A stretch of DNA of 64,000 nucleotides from Myxococcota bacterium (GTDB lineage: Bacteria; Myxococcota; UBA727; JABDBI01). A model generated the notes under the pieces. It worked only from the letters and a program-made list of their open reading frames with translations, had not been told where the DNA came from and ran no database searches. Each line of letters opens with the position of its first letter. Positions within the stretch are counted from its first letter, which is position 1. The DNA is taken from contig JAZKCZ010000002.1 of the NCBI GenBank assembly GCA_040387835.1, positions 645,818-709,817 of the forward strand, given 5' to 3'. This document shows, piece after piece, positions 53,418-62,490 of the stretch. The translations under genes were made by a program, and so were the position numbers.

Positions 53418-55415
53418 CTACTCTTGCCGAGGCGTCCTTGCCTCTGCGGCCCTTGCTTTGCCATGGTAGTAGTGGCGCAAACCCGCGACCACAGCACCAA
53501 CCAAAACGGAGGCTGCTACAACACCAATAACGGCGCCAACAATGGTTCGTCTATGGCCTTCTGCCCACCAATCGTGCTTTTCGATTCCTGAACAGTCACT
53601 CTTACAATAGCCACCGCCATTGCCATTATTCGTGCCCTGATCACAGACTTCAAAGCCTTCATGCAACAAGCCATCGCCGCAATAAGCATTTCTGCAGCCT
53701 GCGGTACATTCACTGTTTGGATCTAAAGAGCCATTGTCACACTCTTCCACACCTTCATGTACCATGCCATCGCCGCAAACATTCAGGACGCATCCGGGGG
53801 TACAAGATGCATTATTAGCATTTAGAGCACCGTGATCACATTCTTCGATACCAAAGAAAGCAAACCCATCACCGCAGATATTGCGTTTGCAGTTACTGAG
53901 ACAAAGACCGGTATTTCGCCCGCGACCATCATCGCATTCTTCACCCGGACCAGTGATACCGTCTCCGCAATAGGACACTTCGCAACTCGTTGTACAACTA
54001 TCGCTGTCGATAAAGTTACCATCATCGCATCGCTCAAATCCGCCAAACAATAGACCGTCACCGCAGCTTGCTTTGTTACATGTGCTTAAGCAGTAGGATG
54101 AATTGCTGTTCATCACGCCCATGTCGCATTGCTCACCTGTTTCAAGTAGATTATTTCCGCACACGGTCTGACGTCTGCACTGGGTGGAACATCCTGAAGT
54201 AGGCCCGTTCAATCTACCCAAATCACATTCCTCGCCAGCGACCATATTTACAACGCCATCACCGCATCTTGAGATGGTGCAATCACGATTACAGGTTCTG
54301 GTGTCACCACCGCGACCTGGATCACACTCTTCGACGCCCGCGCGCACGTAGCCATCACCACAGGTTGCCCATTTGCAACCAGGCAAGCAAGTTTTGTTAT
54401 AGCCTAAATCGCCGTCATCGCATTCTTCGCCTGATTCCAGAATACAGTTGCCGCATACTGGTACCGGGCAGCGAGGACATGTCGGCGCCGGTGTGGTCGT
54501 CGTTGCAGGCGGCATTGTTGTAGTAGGTGCTCTGGTCGTTGTGGTGGTTGGAGCATTGGTTGTCGTTGTTGTAGTGGGGGCACGTGTCGTTGTCGTGGTC
54601 GGAGCACGCGTCGTTGTTGTTGGGGCGCCAGTGGTTGTTGTAGTGGGCGCCCTAGTAGTTGTCGTTGGAGCACGAGTTGTTGTGGTTGGTGCATGGGTCG
54701 TCGTAGTTGGTGCCCGTGTGGTGGTTGTAGGAGCCCGGGTTGTTGTCGTTGGAGCACGAGTTGTGGTCGTTGGAGCGCGCGTGGTCGTTGTAGGTGCCCG
54801 GGTCGTCGTGGTCGGCGCACGGGTGGTTGTTTGTGGCTTGCATCTGTGTGGTCTGCAACCGCTATTGTGATACTTTTTATAGTTACAAGATTTTACACGA
54901 ACTGACTTTTCATTTTTTGTATCAGGATACTGACACATGTCATAATCGTAATCGTAAGGACAGTCTTTATCATCAACATCATCACAGTAGCCTGCCGTCG
55001 CGCCTTTTTTGAGCCAATCGTTTAAATCGCTCTTACTGACGGTGTAATGCTTGGATCGATAGCAAACAATAACATTGGAGTCGCATCTCCCTGGATAAGA
55101 ACCAGTTTTAATATAGCCAGGCAGCTTCTTATGAGGAACCTGCATGGTGTAGCAACCCTTAGGGTTATCCTTAGGGATGTAACAAATTGGCGATTTATCA
55201 TCATCATCATCGCGGCAATTTCCTTCCCAGTGGCCCTGGCGATAACGCTTGTCTTTAACATCATAGTCATCGTCATCGTCTTCTTCTGTGCACTTATTCG
55301 GGTCCTCGGTGTTACATTTACCATATTTTGTTTTGGATGTGGCACTAGCGAACTGAACAGGTATCATTAAAGATACTGACAGAAAAAGACATAAAGTCTT
55401 TGTCAACATTTTCAT
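53418..55415 (-). CDS. Surface protein with Thr/Pro mucin-like stalk and nine Myxococcus-type disulfide repeats
   Basis: 665 residues from an ATG behind AAGGAGA. Signal peptide, then an acidic Cys-containing region (about 25-190, with Asp-rich EEDDDDDYDV), then about 15 tandem TTTTRAP-like units (about 198-315). Nine copies of the CGDGxxxxGEECDDG repeat follow (about 322-595), a disulfide repeat typical of myxobacterial surface proteins. A TM helix (IVGAVIGVVAASVLVGAVVAG) and a short basic tail (HYYHGKARAAEAR) end it, resembling a C-terminal sorting or anchor region. The stalk would be rigid and possibly O-glycosylated. Function unknown. Confidence 0.85.
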   Translation of the reverse strand: MKMLTKTLCLFLSVSLMIPVQFASATSKTKYGKCNTEDPNKCTEEDDDDDYDVKDKRYRQGHWEGNCRDDDDDKSPICYIPKDNPKGCYTMQVPHKKLPGYIKTGSYPGRCDSNVIVCYRSKHYTVSKSDLNDWLKKGATAGYCDDVDDKDCPYDYDYDMCQYPDTKNEKSVRVKSCNYKKYHNSGCRPHRCKPQTTTRAPTTTTRAPTTTTRAPTTTTRAPTTTTRAPTTTTRAPTTTTHAPTTTTRAPTTTTRAPTTTTTGAPTTTTRAPTTTTTRAPTTTTTTNAPTTTTTRAPTTTMPPATTTTPAPTCPRCPVPVCGNCILESGEECDDGDLGYNKTCLPGCKWATCGDGYVRAGVEECDPGRGGDTRTCNRDCTISRCGDGVVNMVAGEECDLGRLNGPTSGCSTQCRRQTVCGNNLLETGEQCDMGVMNSNSSYCLSTCNKASCGDGLLFGGFERCDDGNFIDSDSCTTSCEVSYCGDGITGPGEECDDGRGRNTGLCLSNCKRNICGDGFAFFGIEECDHGALNANNASCTPGCVLNVCGDGMVHEGVEECDNGSLDPNSECTAGCRNAYCGDGLLHEGFEVCDQGTNNGNGGGYCKSDCSGIEKHDWWAEGHRRTIVGAVIGVVAASVLVGAVVAGLRHYYHGKARAAEARTPRQE
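54500..54840. repeat. Tandem ~21-bp repeats coding a Thr/Pro stalk
   Basis: About 15 copies of a unit encoding TTTTRAP (21 bp; a few are 24-27 bp with extra Thr codons). Codon use varies between copies (ACA/ACC/ACG/ACT). Copy number may vary between strains. Confidence 0.75.
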
Positions 55416-55463
55416 GCGAATCTCCTTAAGTGCGGCAACTTTTAGGAGATAAGGTTTGTTCCA

Positions 55464-56489
55464 CTAATTAGATCGTAAGGAATGATCCGCTAAAACGAGC
55501 GCGGCCATCGCCTCTACAATTGGGACCGCTCGCGGAAGTACGCAAGGGTCGTGTCTACCGACGTGATTTTTGAGCAAAGTGGCCACCGGCTTAAACGCCA
55601 CTCGGAAGACAATGTCCATTCCATTGGAAATCCCGCCCTGAATCCCGCCTGAATGATTGGTCTTGGTGCGCATCACGCCTGCTTCCTCGATAAATTCATC
55701 GTTATGCTGGGAGCCCTTCATACCAATGCCCGCAAAGCCAGAACCGAAATCAAAGCCTTTCACAGCATTAATACTCAGCATTGCTTTGCCCAAGTCTGCA
55801 TGAAGTCTATCGAACACCGGCTCGCCTAGACCGACCGGGCATCCTCGAATCAAACCCGTGACGACGCCACCGATGGTATCACCTTCATCTCTGATTTGCT
55901 CAATGAGCTTAATCATCTCGGCCGCGACAGAAGGTTCAGGACATCTTACCGGTGTGTTCTCAATCAGAGCCGCGTCTACTTGCTCTGGGAGCAGATCGCA
56001 TTTAATGGCGCCGACCTGTGACACATAGGCCAAGATCTGGACGTGTTGCGCATGAAGAAGCTTCTTGGCAATTGCCCCAGCCATCACGCGAGCGGCGGTT
56101 TCACGAGCAGAAGAACGCCCGCCCCCCCGAGGATCGCGATGGCCATATTTCGCTTGGTAAGTAAAATCGGCATGAGAAGGCCGAAATTCTTTTTTGATCT
56201 TATCGTAATCTTCAGAACGCTGATCTTCGTTGCGAATCAACGCGGCAATGGGCGCGCCGGTGGTCAATCCCTGATAGATGCCAGATAAAATTTCAACACG
56301 ATCTTTTTCTTGTCGCTGCGTGGTAATGGCGGATTGGCCAGGCCTGCGCCGGTCTAAATCATTTTGGATATCTTGCTCGTCAACCTGAAGTCCGGGCGGA
56401 CAGCCATCCACCACTACCCCAATCGCCGGACCGTGAGATTCTCCAAAAGTGGTTACGCGAAAAATTTGTCCAAAATTATTTCCTGGCAT
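55464..56489 (-). CDS. aroC: Chorismate synthase
   Basis: 341 residues, slightly short of the E. coli 361. [19 protein letters not shown] at the start, [23 protein letters not shown], the [17 protein letters not shown] loop and [15 protein letters not shown] are diagnostic. Final step of the shikimate pathway. Overlaps the upstream lipoprotein gene by 1 nt (TAATG). Confidence 0.96.
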   Translation of the reverse strand: MPGNNFGQIFRVTTFGESHGPAIGVVVDGCPPGLQVDEQDIQNDLDRRRPGQSAITTQRQEKDRVEILSGIYQGLTTGAPIAALIRNEDQRSEDYDKIKKEFRPSHADFTYQAKYGHRDPRGGGRSSARETAARVMAGAIAKKLLHAQHVQILAYVSQVGAIKCDLLPEQVDAALIENTPVRCPEPSVAAEMIKLIEQIRDEGDTIGGVVTGLIRGCPVGLGEPVFDRLHADLGKAMLSINAVKGFDFGSGFAGIGMKGSQHNDEFIEEAGVMRTKTNHSGGIQGGISNGMDIVFRVAFKPVATLLKNHVGRHDPCVLPRAVPIVEAMAALVLADHSLRSN

Positions 56490-57994
56490 TAAGGTTGTTT
56501 TAGCAGCAATAAGTAACCTGACTCCAGGTTTTTCGATACCTGCCTAATATCTGCCTCCGGATTTGATGCTTTGCCGGCCAAATAAGCACCCAAAGCAATC
56601 GCGCCCACCACGGCGCCTGCTGCTTGCATATCTGAATTTCTGGACCGAAGGCCAGCATCCAATAGAGCAAGGCCCACATAAGCACCCACAACAGCCGCCA
56701 CCTCAGTTCCCATGCGAAATTGCGCTCGGCCCTTGAGGATTTTATCAAATCTGCGCCCAGCGGTAGTCGTTGCCTGAAAACTGGAAGACCACAATTTCAG
56801 AGCTAAGTATTCCCCCTCAACGGCGCGCTCTAGGTTAGCGTTGCGGCAAAAGGCGAATACTAAATTCCCTCCCGGATTCGAAATGCCACATGGGGCGGTC
56901 ACAGAAATAATTTTTTGACTTACACCAGGTAACTGATCGCCGGCCACACGGGGCACGATTTTTGCGATTTCCTTATATACCCCTTCACTTTGTATAGATG
57001 GCCCGATGCCATCAAAATAAACCGCAGCAACAGGCTGGTTGAGTGCAGTCTCAATGCGAGCCAACAATTCGCCGGGCTTAGATAAAAGATCTTTTAGATG
57101 CGCTTTTTCAGACACCACTTTTTCGATATTCACCAGTGCTACTTCAATTTTGGAAGTATCTTGTTTTAGCTTTTTAAGCATGGGCGTTATGACGCTATAG
57201 TACGGTTCTTCTTTCTCTTTTATTGCCTTGGATAAAAAGCGCAACGATTCTGCCGATGCGGTGCCCAATATCTCATTAATGCTGGCGTGAGCAGGCGCCA
57301 CCAATAATGCACTCGGCAAACCGACTTCAAGCAAAGCGATGGCAATTTGAGAGCCTGGTTCCTTAGGGATGCTGCCTGCATAGAAATTTAATGCATCCAA
57401 CAGAGGCTCTAGCATCACTTGAAGTCTCAAGGCTTTGACAAGGCCTTCTCTGGTCCGTTCGATGTCCGAACTAGCTGAATGCGCTTCTAACTGGCAACGC
57501 AAGGTCATCGCGTAAATCATCGGCGCATCGCTGCCGTACATATAAGCTTGCCAACGGGCATCAAGAAATTCGGCTGCCTTAAACGCAGGCATCGCAATGT
57601 CGCAACGATTTTGCGAGGCATCAATCATGCCAAGCAACATTGCGGTTAGCATGCGCTCGTAAGGCTTGCCCTTGAAAGGCGTTTTACTGTCAGGTGTGAA
57701 AGCTTTGCTGAAATTTTCGGGGTCTCTCAAATCATCGAATTGATTAAACGCGTTCTCTAAGTATCCTTGAGCGCGTTTGATCTCCATAAGTGTCAGCTCA
57801 CCACGGCGCAGCAAGTTGAGGCCTTCTTGCATATCGAGCAAAGTTTGGTCTGTGACCCACTTCTTTTTACCAGCCTCAACAGCTTCGTCTGAAATGGGAT
57901 AGCCCGCCCATAGCTTATACAGTTGAGGGTCCGTTAGCGCCGTCTTATGAGCGCAACCAACCAGCAATAGCAATAACACAGTGATATAGGGCAT
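56489..57994 (-). CDS. Lipoprotein of unknown function
   Basis: 501 residues. Signal [14 protein letters not shown] gives lipobox LVGC (Cys14). The first 200 residues are helical and TPR-like ([25 protein letters not shown]). Two hydrophobic Ala/Gly-rich segments near the C-terminus ([17 protein letters not shown] and [17 protein letters not shown]) could associate with membrane. This layout recalls the COG3014-type lipoproteins. Translationally coupled to aroC, with no obvious functional tie. Confidence 0.72.
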   Translation of the reverse strand: MPYITVLLLLLVGCAHKTALTDPQLYKLWAGYPISDEAVEAGKKKWVTDQTLLDMQEGLNLLRRGELTLMEIKRAQGYLENAFNQFDDLRDPENFSKAFTPDSKTPFKGKPYERMLTAMLLGMIDASQNRCDIAMPAFKAAEFLDARWQAYMYGSDAPMIYAMTLRCQLEAHSASSDIERTREGLVKALRLQVMLEPLLDALNFYAGSIPKEPGSQIAIALLEVGLPSALLVAPAHASINEILGTASAESLRFLSKAIKEKEEPYYSVITPMLKKLKQDTSKIEVALVNIEKVVSEKAHLKDLLSKPGELLARIETALNQPVAAVYFDGIGPSIQSEGVYKEIAKIVPRVAGDQLPGVSQKIISVTAPCGISNPGGNLVFAFCRNANLERAVEGEYLALKLWSSSFQATTTAGRRFDKILKGRAQFRMGTEVAAVVGAYVGLALLDAGLRSRNSDMQAAGAVVGAIALGAYLAGKASNPEADIRQVSKNLESGYLLLLKQP

Positions 57995-58072
57995 GCGCGA
58001 GCATAAGAGAGCGCTGGCAGGAATGTCAATAAGAGGAGGGGATGAGGGACAAGGCCTGCCAGGCTCTGCTGT

Positions 58073-58591
58073 TTATTTATTAATTACGGAACCGCGCTGC
58101 AAAAATCCACAAACCAAAATCAGCAATACGCATTTAATCAACCCTGGGATTATAAAAGGGAAAAGTCCCAAAAGCACCGCATCTTCAGGCCCGATGATCA
58201 CAGCCAAAAATCCCACACCCAAACCAAACACGCAGATTGTACCCAGCAAAGTGGCAACACCAATAGACAAAAAATCATTTCCACGAAAGCGCTCACGCCA
58301 CAGCCCCATCGCCCATACAGCCGCAATAAAGCCGATCAAATAACCCAAATGCGTTAGCGCAAAAGGTCCAGCTAAAACCGGCAAACCAGCCAAACCTAAT
58401 GCCACGTACGTGCTGACTGACCAAAGCGCCTCTTTAGGCGAAAAATAAAGCCCGATGACCATCACGGCCAATGTCTGAAGTGTGACAGGGACTGGCTGCC
58501 AGGGAATTTGGATATGAGCGCTCACGCTTAAAAGAGCAACGCCGACGCCAATAGTAAGCAATTGCGACCGGGGCAAAATCAAGGTTGTCAT
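58073..58591 (-). CDS. bioY: Biotin transporter BioY
   Basis: 172 residues, S-component of an ECF-type transporter. Six TM helices. HIQIPWQPVPVTLQTLAVMV is the family signature, and AGLPVLAGPFALTHLGYLIGF the second. No bioMN (ATPase/T component) is nearby, so it works alone or with a shared energising module. Divergent from coaBC. Confidence 0.93.
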   Translation of the reverse strand: MTTLILPRSQLLTIGVGVALLSVSAHIQIPWQPVPVTLQTLAVMVIGLYFSPKEALWSVSTYVALGLAGLPVLAGPFALTHLGYLIGFIAAVWAMGLWRERFRGNDFLSIGVATLLGTICVFGLGVGFLAVIIGPEDAVLLGLFPFIIPGLIKCVLLILVCGFLQRGSVINK

Positions 58592-58662
58592 GCGCTCTAG
58601 ACTACAATAAGAAAGACGGCCTGCAATAGACGCCGACGCATTTTTGTTCTAGCCGTAGCGCA

Positions 58663-59850
58663 GTGCTATCTAATAAAAAAATCATCTTGGGCATTAGCGG
58701 CAGCATCGCGGCCTACCGCAGTTTGGAGCTAATCCGTTTACTTCGCCAACGTGGCGCCAGTGTGTTTGCCATGGCAACCCAAGGTGCCTTGGAGTTCATA
58801 ACGCAGCTTTCCATCCAAACTTTGACAGGCCAAAAGCCTAGCGGCGGCATTGAGCATATCGAATCTGCTTATGAAGGCGATGCTCTACTAATTGCTCCGG
58901 CAACCGCCAACATGATTGCAAAGATGGCCCACGGCATTGCTGACAACACGCTCTTGCAGACCTACCTGTCCTTCACCGGACCTGTATTGCTAGCCCCTGC
59001 CATGGAAGCGCATATGTGGCAGCATCCAGCCACACAAGACAACATCGCACTTTTAAAAAAACGCGGCGTTCGGGTAATTGAGCCAGAAGAAGGTCCCTTG
59101 GCTTCCGGACGGACCGGCGTTGGCCGTCTCGCCGACCTTGAAGTTATTATCGAAGCCACCGAAGCCAGTCTCTCACCGAAAGATTTTCAAGATGTATCGG
59201 TTCTGCTTACCGCAGGGCCAACCATCGAAGAGCTTGATCCTGTTCGTTATATTAGCAACTATTCATCAGGTAAAATGGGCGTTTCCTTGGCAAAAGCTCT
59301 GGTGCAACGCGGCGCGCAAGTGAGCTTGGTGCACGGGCCGCTGCAAGTTTCAATCCCCAAAATACAAGGGCTGAAACTTTTTCCCGTCAAAAGTGCGCTG
59401 GATATGATGTCCTTTTGCTTAGAGCTCTCACCTAAATCGAACTTAGCCATCTTATGCGCTGCCGTTGCCGACTTTAAACCGGCCAACAGGCACAATGAGA
59501 AAATCAAAAAATCGGACAGCTACGCGCTGAACCTAACGGTAAATCCAGACATATTGAAAACCTTGGGCTCTCAAAAATCAAAACCATTCTTGGTTGGCTT
59601 TGCAGCAGAAACAGAGGATCTTGAAGCAAATGCCGTACAAAAATGCATAAAGAAATGCTGCGACCTCATCTGCGGCAACCAAATCAGCGCTTCCCACTTT
59701 CCATTCGGGGACGATGACAACCAAATGATCGTGGCAGACCAAAGTGGTGTCGTCGCCAGGTTTGAAAGACAGGATAAGCTGACTTTGGCACATAAAATCT
59801 TGGATCTTATAAGACCATCATTGGCGAGTGGTGCATTTGCTGATTCGTGA
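58663..59850 (+). CDS. coaBC: Bifunctional phosphopantothenoylcysteine decarboxylase/synthetase CoaBC
   Basis: 395 residues from a GTG start. N-terminal flavoprotein domain (about 1-180): ILGISGSIAAYRSLELIRLL, ATANMIAKMAHGIADNTLL and PAMEAHMWQHPATQDNI; the decarboxylase Cys/His region is consistent. C-terminal synthetase (about 185-395): LLTAGPTIEELDPVRYISN, YSSGKMGVSLAKAL and AAVADFKP. It produces phosphopantetheine for CoA, the donor for the phosphopantetheinyl transferase at 23.4 kb. Its end overlaps the convergent SulP fusion by 44 nt. Confidence 0.95.
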   Translation: MLSNKKIILGISGSIAAYRSLELIRLLRQRGASVFAMATQGALEFITQLSIQTLTGQKPSGGIEHIESAYEGDALLIAPATANMIAKMAHGIADNTLLQTYLSFTGPVLLAPAMEAHMWQHPATQDNIALLKKRGVRVIEPEEGPLASGRTGVGRLADLEVIIEATEASLSPKDFQDVSVLLTAGPTIEELDPVRYISNYSSGKMGVSLAKALVQRGAQVSLVHGPLQVSIPKIQGLKLFPVKSALDMMSFCLELSPKSNLAILCAAVADFKPANRHNEKIKKSDSYALNLTVNPDILKTLGSQKSKPFLVGFAAETEDLEANAVQKCIKKCCDLICGNQISASHFPFGDDDNQMIVADQSGVVARFERQDKLTLAHKILDLIRPSLASGAFADS

Positions 59851-62092
59851 GACTCGACTGCTTAATATAGCGTTTATGTTCCGGGGACCAAATCTCAATT
59901 TCGCCATTTTTGATTTCGAAAAACCAAGCGTGGAGCTGTAAATCTCCCGATGCTTCTAGATCTCTGACGATTGAGTAAGAACGTAAATTATCCAGCTGAT
60001 AAAGAGCATTAATTCGGGCAACTTCGTCGAGCCCAATCTCGCTCGGAATCGGGTGATACGATTCGTTCTCCATGGTTTCTTTGCGCCAGGCCTCAAGATT
60101 CTTCAAATTCGCCGGTACTTCTTTGTTTCCATGCAAGGCCATCATCGCACCGCAGCTTGAATGTCCGCATACAACAATTTCTTTGACGCCCAAAATGCCG
60201 ACAGCAAAATCAACCGCTGCAGCTTCTGCAAACACAGAGCCTGGCTGGACCCTCGGGATCATATTACCCACATTGCGAACAATAAATAGTTCGCCAGGAT
60301 CCGTTGAGGTCATGAGATTAGGCTGAATGCGGCTATCAGAGCAGGTGATAAACAAGGTGTGCGGAGATTGCCCTTGAGCCAATTTGCCAAACAACTTTTG
60401 GTAGCGATGTCTTTCTTCCTGCAAAAATCTTTGCAAGCCCTTGTCCAGGCGTTCGGCTGGATCGCTCGGGACGCGTCCCCCTAGGATTTCCAGCAGCTCC
60501 TGTTCCGTCGATGCAATCATATGGTCTAACTTATGATTGGCATCGGCCATGACCAAAAATTTTCGCTCTTTTTCTGGCAGCCCTGAGATAGCCAACTTAA
60601 TATTTCGGCCACGCAAATCCTCTACGACCTCGAACAGCATTTCCGCGCCAGAGCCGTCGATTTCAGTGACGCCCTGCATATCAATTGCAACACCTCTGGA
60701 CGGGTCCAACCCTCCGATTTTGCTTTTCAACTCGTCTATTTTGAGGGACGATAAAAAAGTAATTGGACCCTGTAATTCGAAACGGTAAGGCCCTTCGCCG
60801 CCCGTACCCGACCCATAGATTTTGATATTGGTTCGACCAATCTGAAATGCCAAAATAGCCAGAGCGCCAACGAGCCCCCACTGCACGCCCTCAAGCAAAT
60901 CAACAAATACAATCACACTCAAGGTGATGGCGTAAACCAAGGCATCGCTGCGAGACACATGATATAGATTAATCAGCTTTTCGGGATTAACCATCCTTGC
61001 TGCAATAAAGAGCAGCAGGCCAGCTAAGGCGGCGATTGGGATCTGGCCAATCAACGGCGCAAAAAGAAGGACAGTGCCGATTAATAGGAGTGAATGAATA
61101 ATGGAAGAGCGTCTAGTCTTCGCCCCAGCAATAACGTTTGTTGCCGAACGCACGATAACCCCAGTTACCGGAATGCCACCAAACATAGCCACAGCCAAGT
61201 TTCCTAGGCCCTGACCAATCAACTCCTGATCTAAATCACTGCGCGCGCCTTTGACTAACTTATCGACCGCCGTGGAAGACAAGAGTGTTTCCAGTGAAGC
61301 CAATGCGTAGACCAATAAAGCGGTCCCTAAAAGCTGAAGCAAATCAATCCCTTCCGGCAAAACAGGAAACTTAGGTATGGGAAATGCTCTCGGAATCTCT
61401 CCTATCCTGGCAAGCCCAGCACTCCCAAAATAGTAAGCCGCAAGACTTGGCAGGGCGATTCCAATGAGAGGTCCAGGAAGTTTAGAGGAAATCCTAGGCG
61501 TGGCCCAAAGCAAGAAGATAACGCTGGCAGCGATAATCACACTTTCTGCCTGACTTTCGCTTATCAAGTTTCCGATATGAGTAATAACATCAATAACATG
61601 CGACTCGCTCGGGGGCGGAAGACCAAGCGCTCTGGGGAGTTGCGCAATTAAAATAATCGCCCCAATCCCCGCAGTAAAACCCTCGATGACAGGAATAGGC
61701 ATTAACCTTACAAAGCGCCCAAAACCAAACACGCCCGTCAAAATTTGCAAAAGCCCACAAATAAGCCCAATAATGAGCAAGCCTGCTAACCCATATTGCT
61801 CAACGGCTAAAGCAACAATCACTGCCATGGCTGCCGCAGGCCCGCTTACTGAAATTGGGTTGCCGCCAAATAACGCACATACAATCCCGGCAATAATCGC
61901 AGTGATAATACCAACGGCAGGCTCAACCCCTGAAGCTAAGGCAATAGCTAAAGACAGAGGAACCGCAACCAACGCCAATGTGATACCCGCAAAAATATCT
62001 TCTCGCCAGTGTTTAGGGCCAGCTAAAAGCCGCCACTGCGGCAACAGCGACCTAAAACCTAAATCCAAACGAAGCGATTGTAAGTTTATCAT
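59807..62092 (-). CDS. SulP permease - STAS - beta-carbonic anhydrase fusion
   Basis: 761 residues. SulP membrane domain (about 1-420, with ALVAVPLSLAIALASGVEP and GLGNLAVAMFGGIPVTGVIVRS). A STAS domain follows (about 425-540, VAIDMQGVTEIDGSGAEML with the usual Ser). The last 200 residues are a beta-carbonic anhydrase: FITCSDSRI (zinc Cys, Asp-Arg dyad) and VVCGHSSCGAMM (zinc His and Cys). All zinc ligands are intact. SulP proteins of this type can carry bicarbonate; the fused anhydrase would interconvert CO2 and bicarbonate at the exit. It is divergent from the SulP-DabA pair at 62.5-64 kb. Confidence 0.92.
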   Translation of the reverse strand: MINLQSLRLDLGFRSLLPQWRLLAGPKHWREDIFAGITLALVAVPLSLAIALASGVEPAVGIITAIIAGIVCALFGGNPISVSGPAAAMAVIVALAVEQYGLAGLLIIGLICGLLQILTGVFGFGRFVRLMPIPVIEGFTAGIGAIILIAQLPRALGLPPPSESHVIDVITHIGNLISESQAESVIIAASVIFLLWATPRISSKLPGPLIGIALPSLAAYYFGSAGLARIGEIPRAFPIPKFPVLPEGIDLLQLLGTALLVYALASLETLLSSTAVDKLVKGARSDLDQELIGQGLGNLAVAMFGGIPVTGVIVRSATNVIAGAKTRRSSIIHSLLLIGTVLLFAPLIGQIPIAALAGLLLFIAARMVNPEKLINLYHVSRSDALVYAITLSVIVFVDLLEGVQWGLVGALAILAFQIGRTNIKIYGSGTGGEGPYRFELQGPITFLSSLKIDELKSKIGGLDPSRGVAIDMQGVTEIDGSGAEMLFEVVEDLRGRNIKLAISGLPEKERKFLVMADANHKLDHMIASTEQELLEILGGRVPSDPAERLDKGLQRFLQEERHRYQKLFGKLAQGQSPHTLFITCSDSRIQPNLMTSTDPGELFIVRNVGNMIPRVQPGSVFAEAAAVDFAVGILGVKEIVVCGHSSCGAMMALHGNKEVPANLKNLEAWRKETMENESYHPIPSEIGLDEVARINALYQLDNLRSYSIVRDLEASGDLQLHAWFFEIKNGEIEIWSPEHKRYIKQSSLTNQQMHHSPMMVL

Positions 62093-62166
62093 AGGCGATG
62101 GACAATTTCACATAACGTCGAGGTGCAAATCAGTCATTCGTCGGTGGTGGAAATTAGCCCTAAATT

Positions 62167-62194
62167 TTGCAATTTCTGGGCACATCTGTACTAT
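62167..62194 (+). promoter_or_regulatory. Candidate promoter of the small basic protein gene
   Basis: TTGCAA (62167-62172), 16 nt, TACTAT (62189-62194), just before a strong Shine-Dalgarno AGAGGAGG. Confidence 0.35.
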
Positions 62195-62213
62195 GTAATT
62201 AGAGGAGGTAGAG

Positions 62214-62393
62214 ATCAAAAAGTACGGAAAATCCGCTCAAGACTCAGTTGAAAGTGCTATGCATAAAATGCATCAAGGCACTTTAAAAACTGGTGGGAGC
62301 GCTAAGAAAGTCACCTCTGGAAAGCAAGCAATTGCAATCCGCCTATCTGAAGCACGGAAGAAGGGTGCAAAGGCACCCAAGCCCAAAAAATAG
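62214..62393 (+). CDS. Small basic protein (DUF6496-like) with an apparent AUC start
   Basis: 59 residues (Met if initiator): IKKYGKSAQDSVESAMHKM near the start and KQAIAIRLSEARKKGAKAP near the end. This is the widespread small Lys-rich family with KYGKKA and KQAIAIGLSEARKKGAK motifs. AGAGGAGG (62201-62208) lies 5 nt before ATC. No ATG, GTG or TTG lies between the upstream stop (TAA at 62196-62198) and ATC. The first in-frame ATG (62260) would remove the conserved N-terminus. An intrinsic terminator follows directly. Function unknown; the family may be nucleic-acid binding. Confidence 0.7.
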   Translation: MKKYGKSAQDSVESAMHKMHQGTLKTGGSAKKVTSGKQAIAIRLSEARKKGAKAPKPKK

Positions 62394-62398
62394 GCACC

Positions 62399-62426
62399 CC
62401 GGCGGGAATTTCCGCCGGTTTTTTTT
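62399..62426 (+). terminator. Intrinsic terminator after the small basic protein gene
   Basis: CCGGCGG pairs with CCGCCGG around GAATTT, followed by eight T residues. Strong plus-strand terminator that isolates the small gene from the SulP-DabA pair. Confidence 0.92.
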
Positions 62427-62452
62427 ACATCGGTCAAAGCGTGGAATACTAA
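62424..62452 (+). promoter_or_regulatory. Candidate promoter of the SulP-dabA operon
   Basis: TTTACA (62424-62429), 17 nt, TACTAA (62447-62452). The -35 box overlaps the terminator T-run. The SulP ATG lies 39 nt after the -10 box. Confidence 0.45.
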
Positions 62453-62490
62453 AGCAGGTTGTGGGCCTAAAGAGATATGTGGAGGTATCT

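Noticed and set aside
54500-54840. Tandem repeats considered as a CRISPR array
   Set aside because: Units are contiguous with no unique spacers and lie inside an open frame; no cas genes.
54448-54870. 140-residue Val-rich plus-strand frame across the Thr/Pro repeat
   Set aside because: It is the reverse reading of ACN-rich tandem repeats; the minus-strand protein has signal peptide, Shine-Dalgarno and known repeats.
62293-62490. 66-residue N-terminal extension of the SulP protein
   Set aside because: It runs out of frame through the small basic protein gene and its terminator; GGAGGT places the start at 62491.
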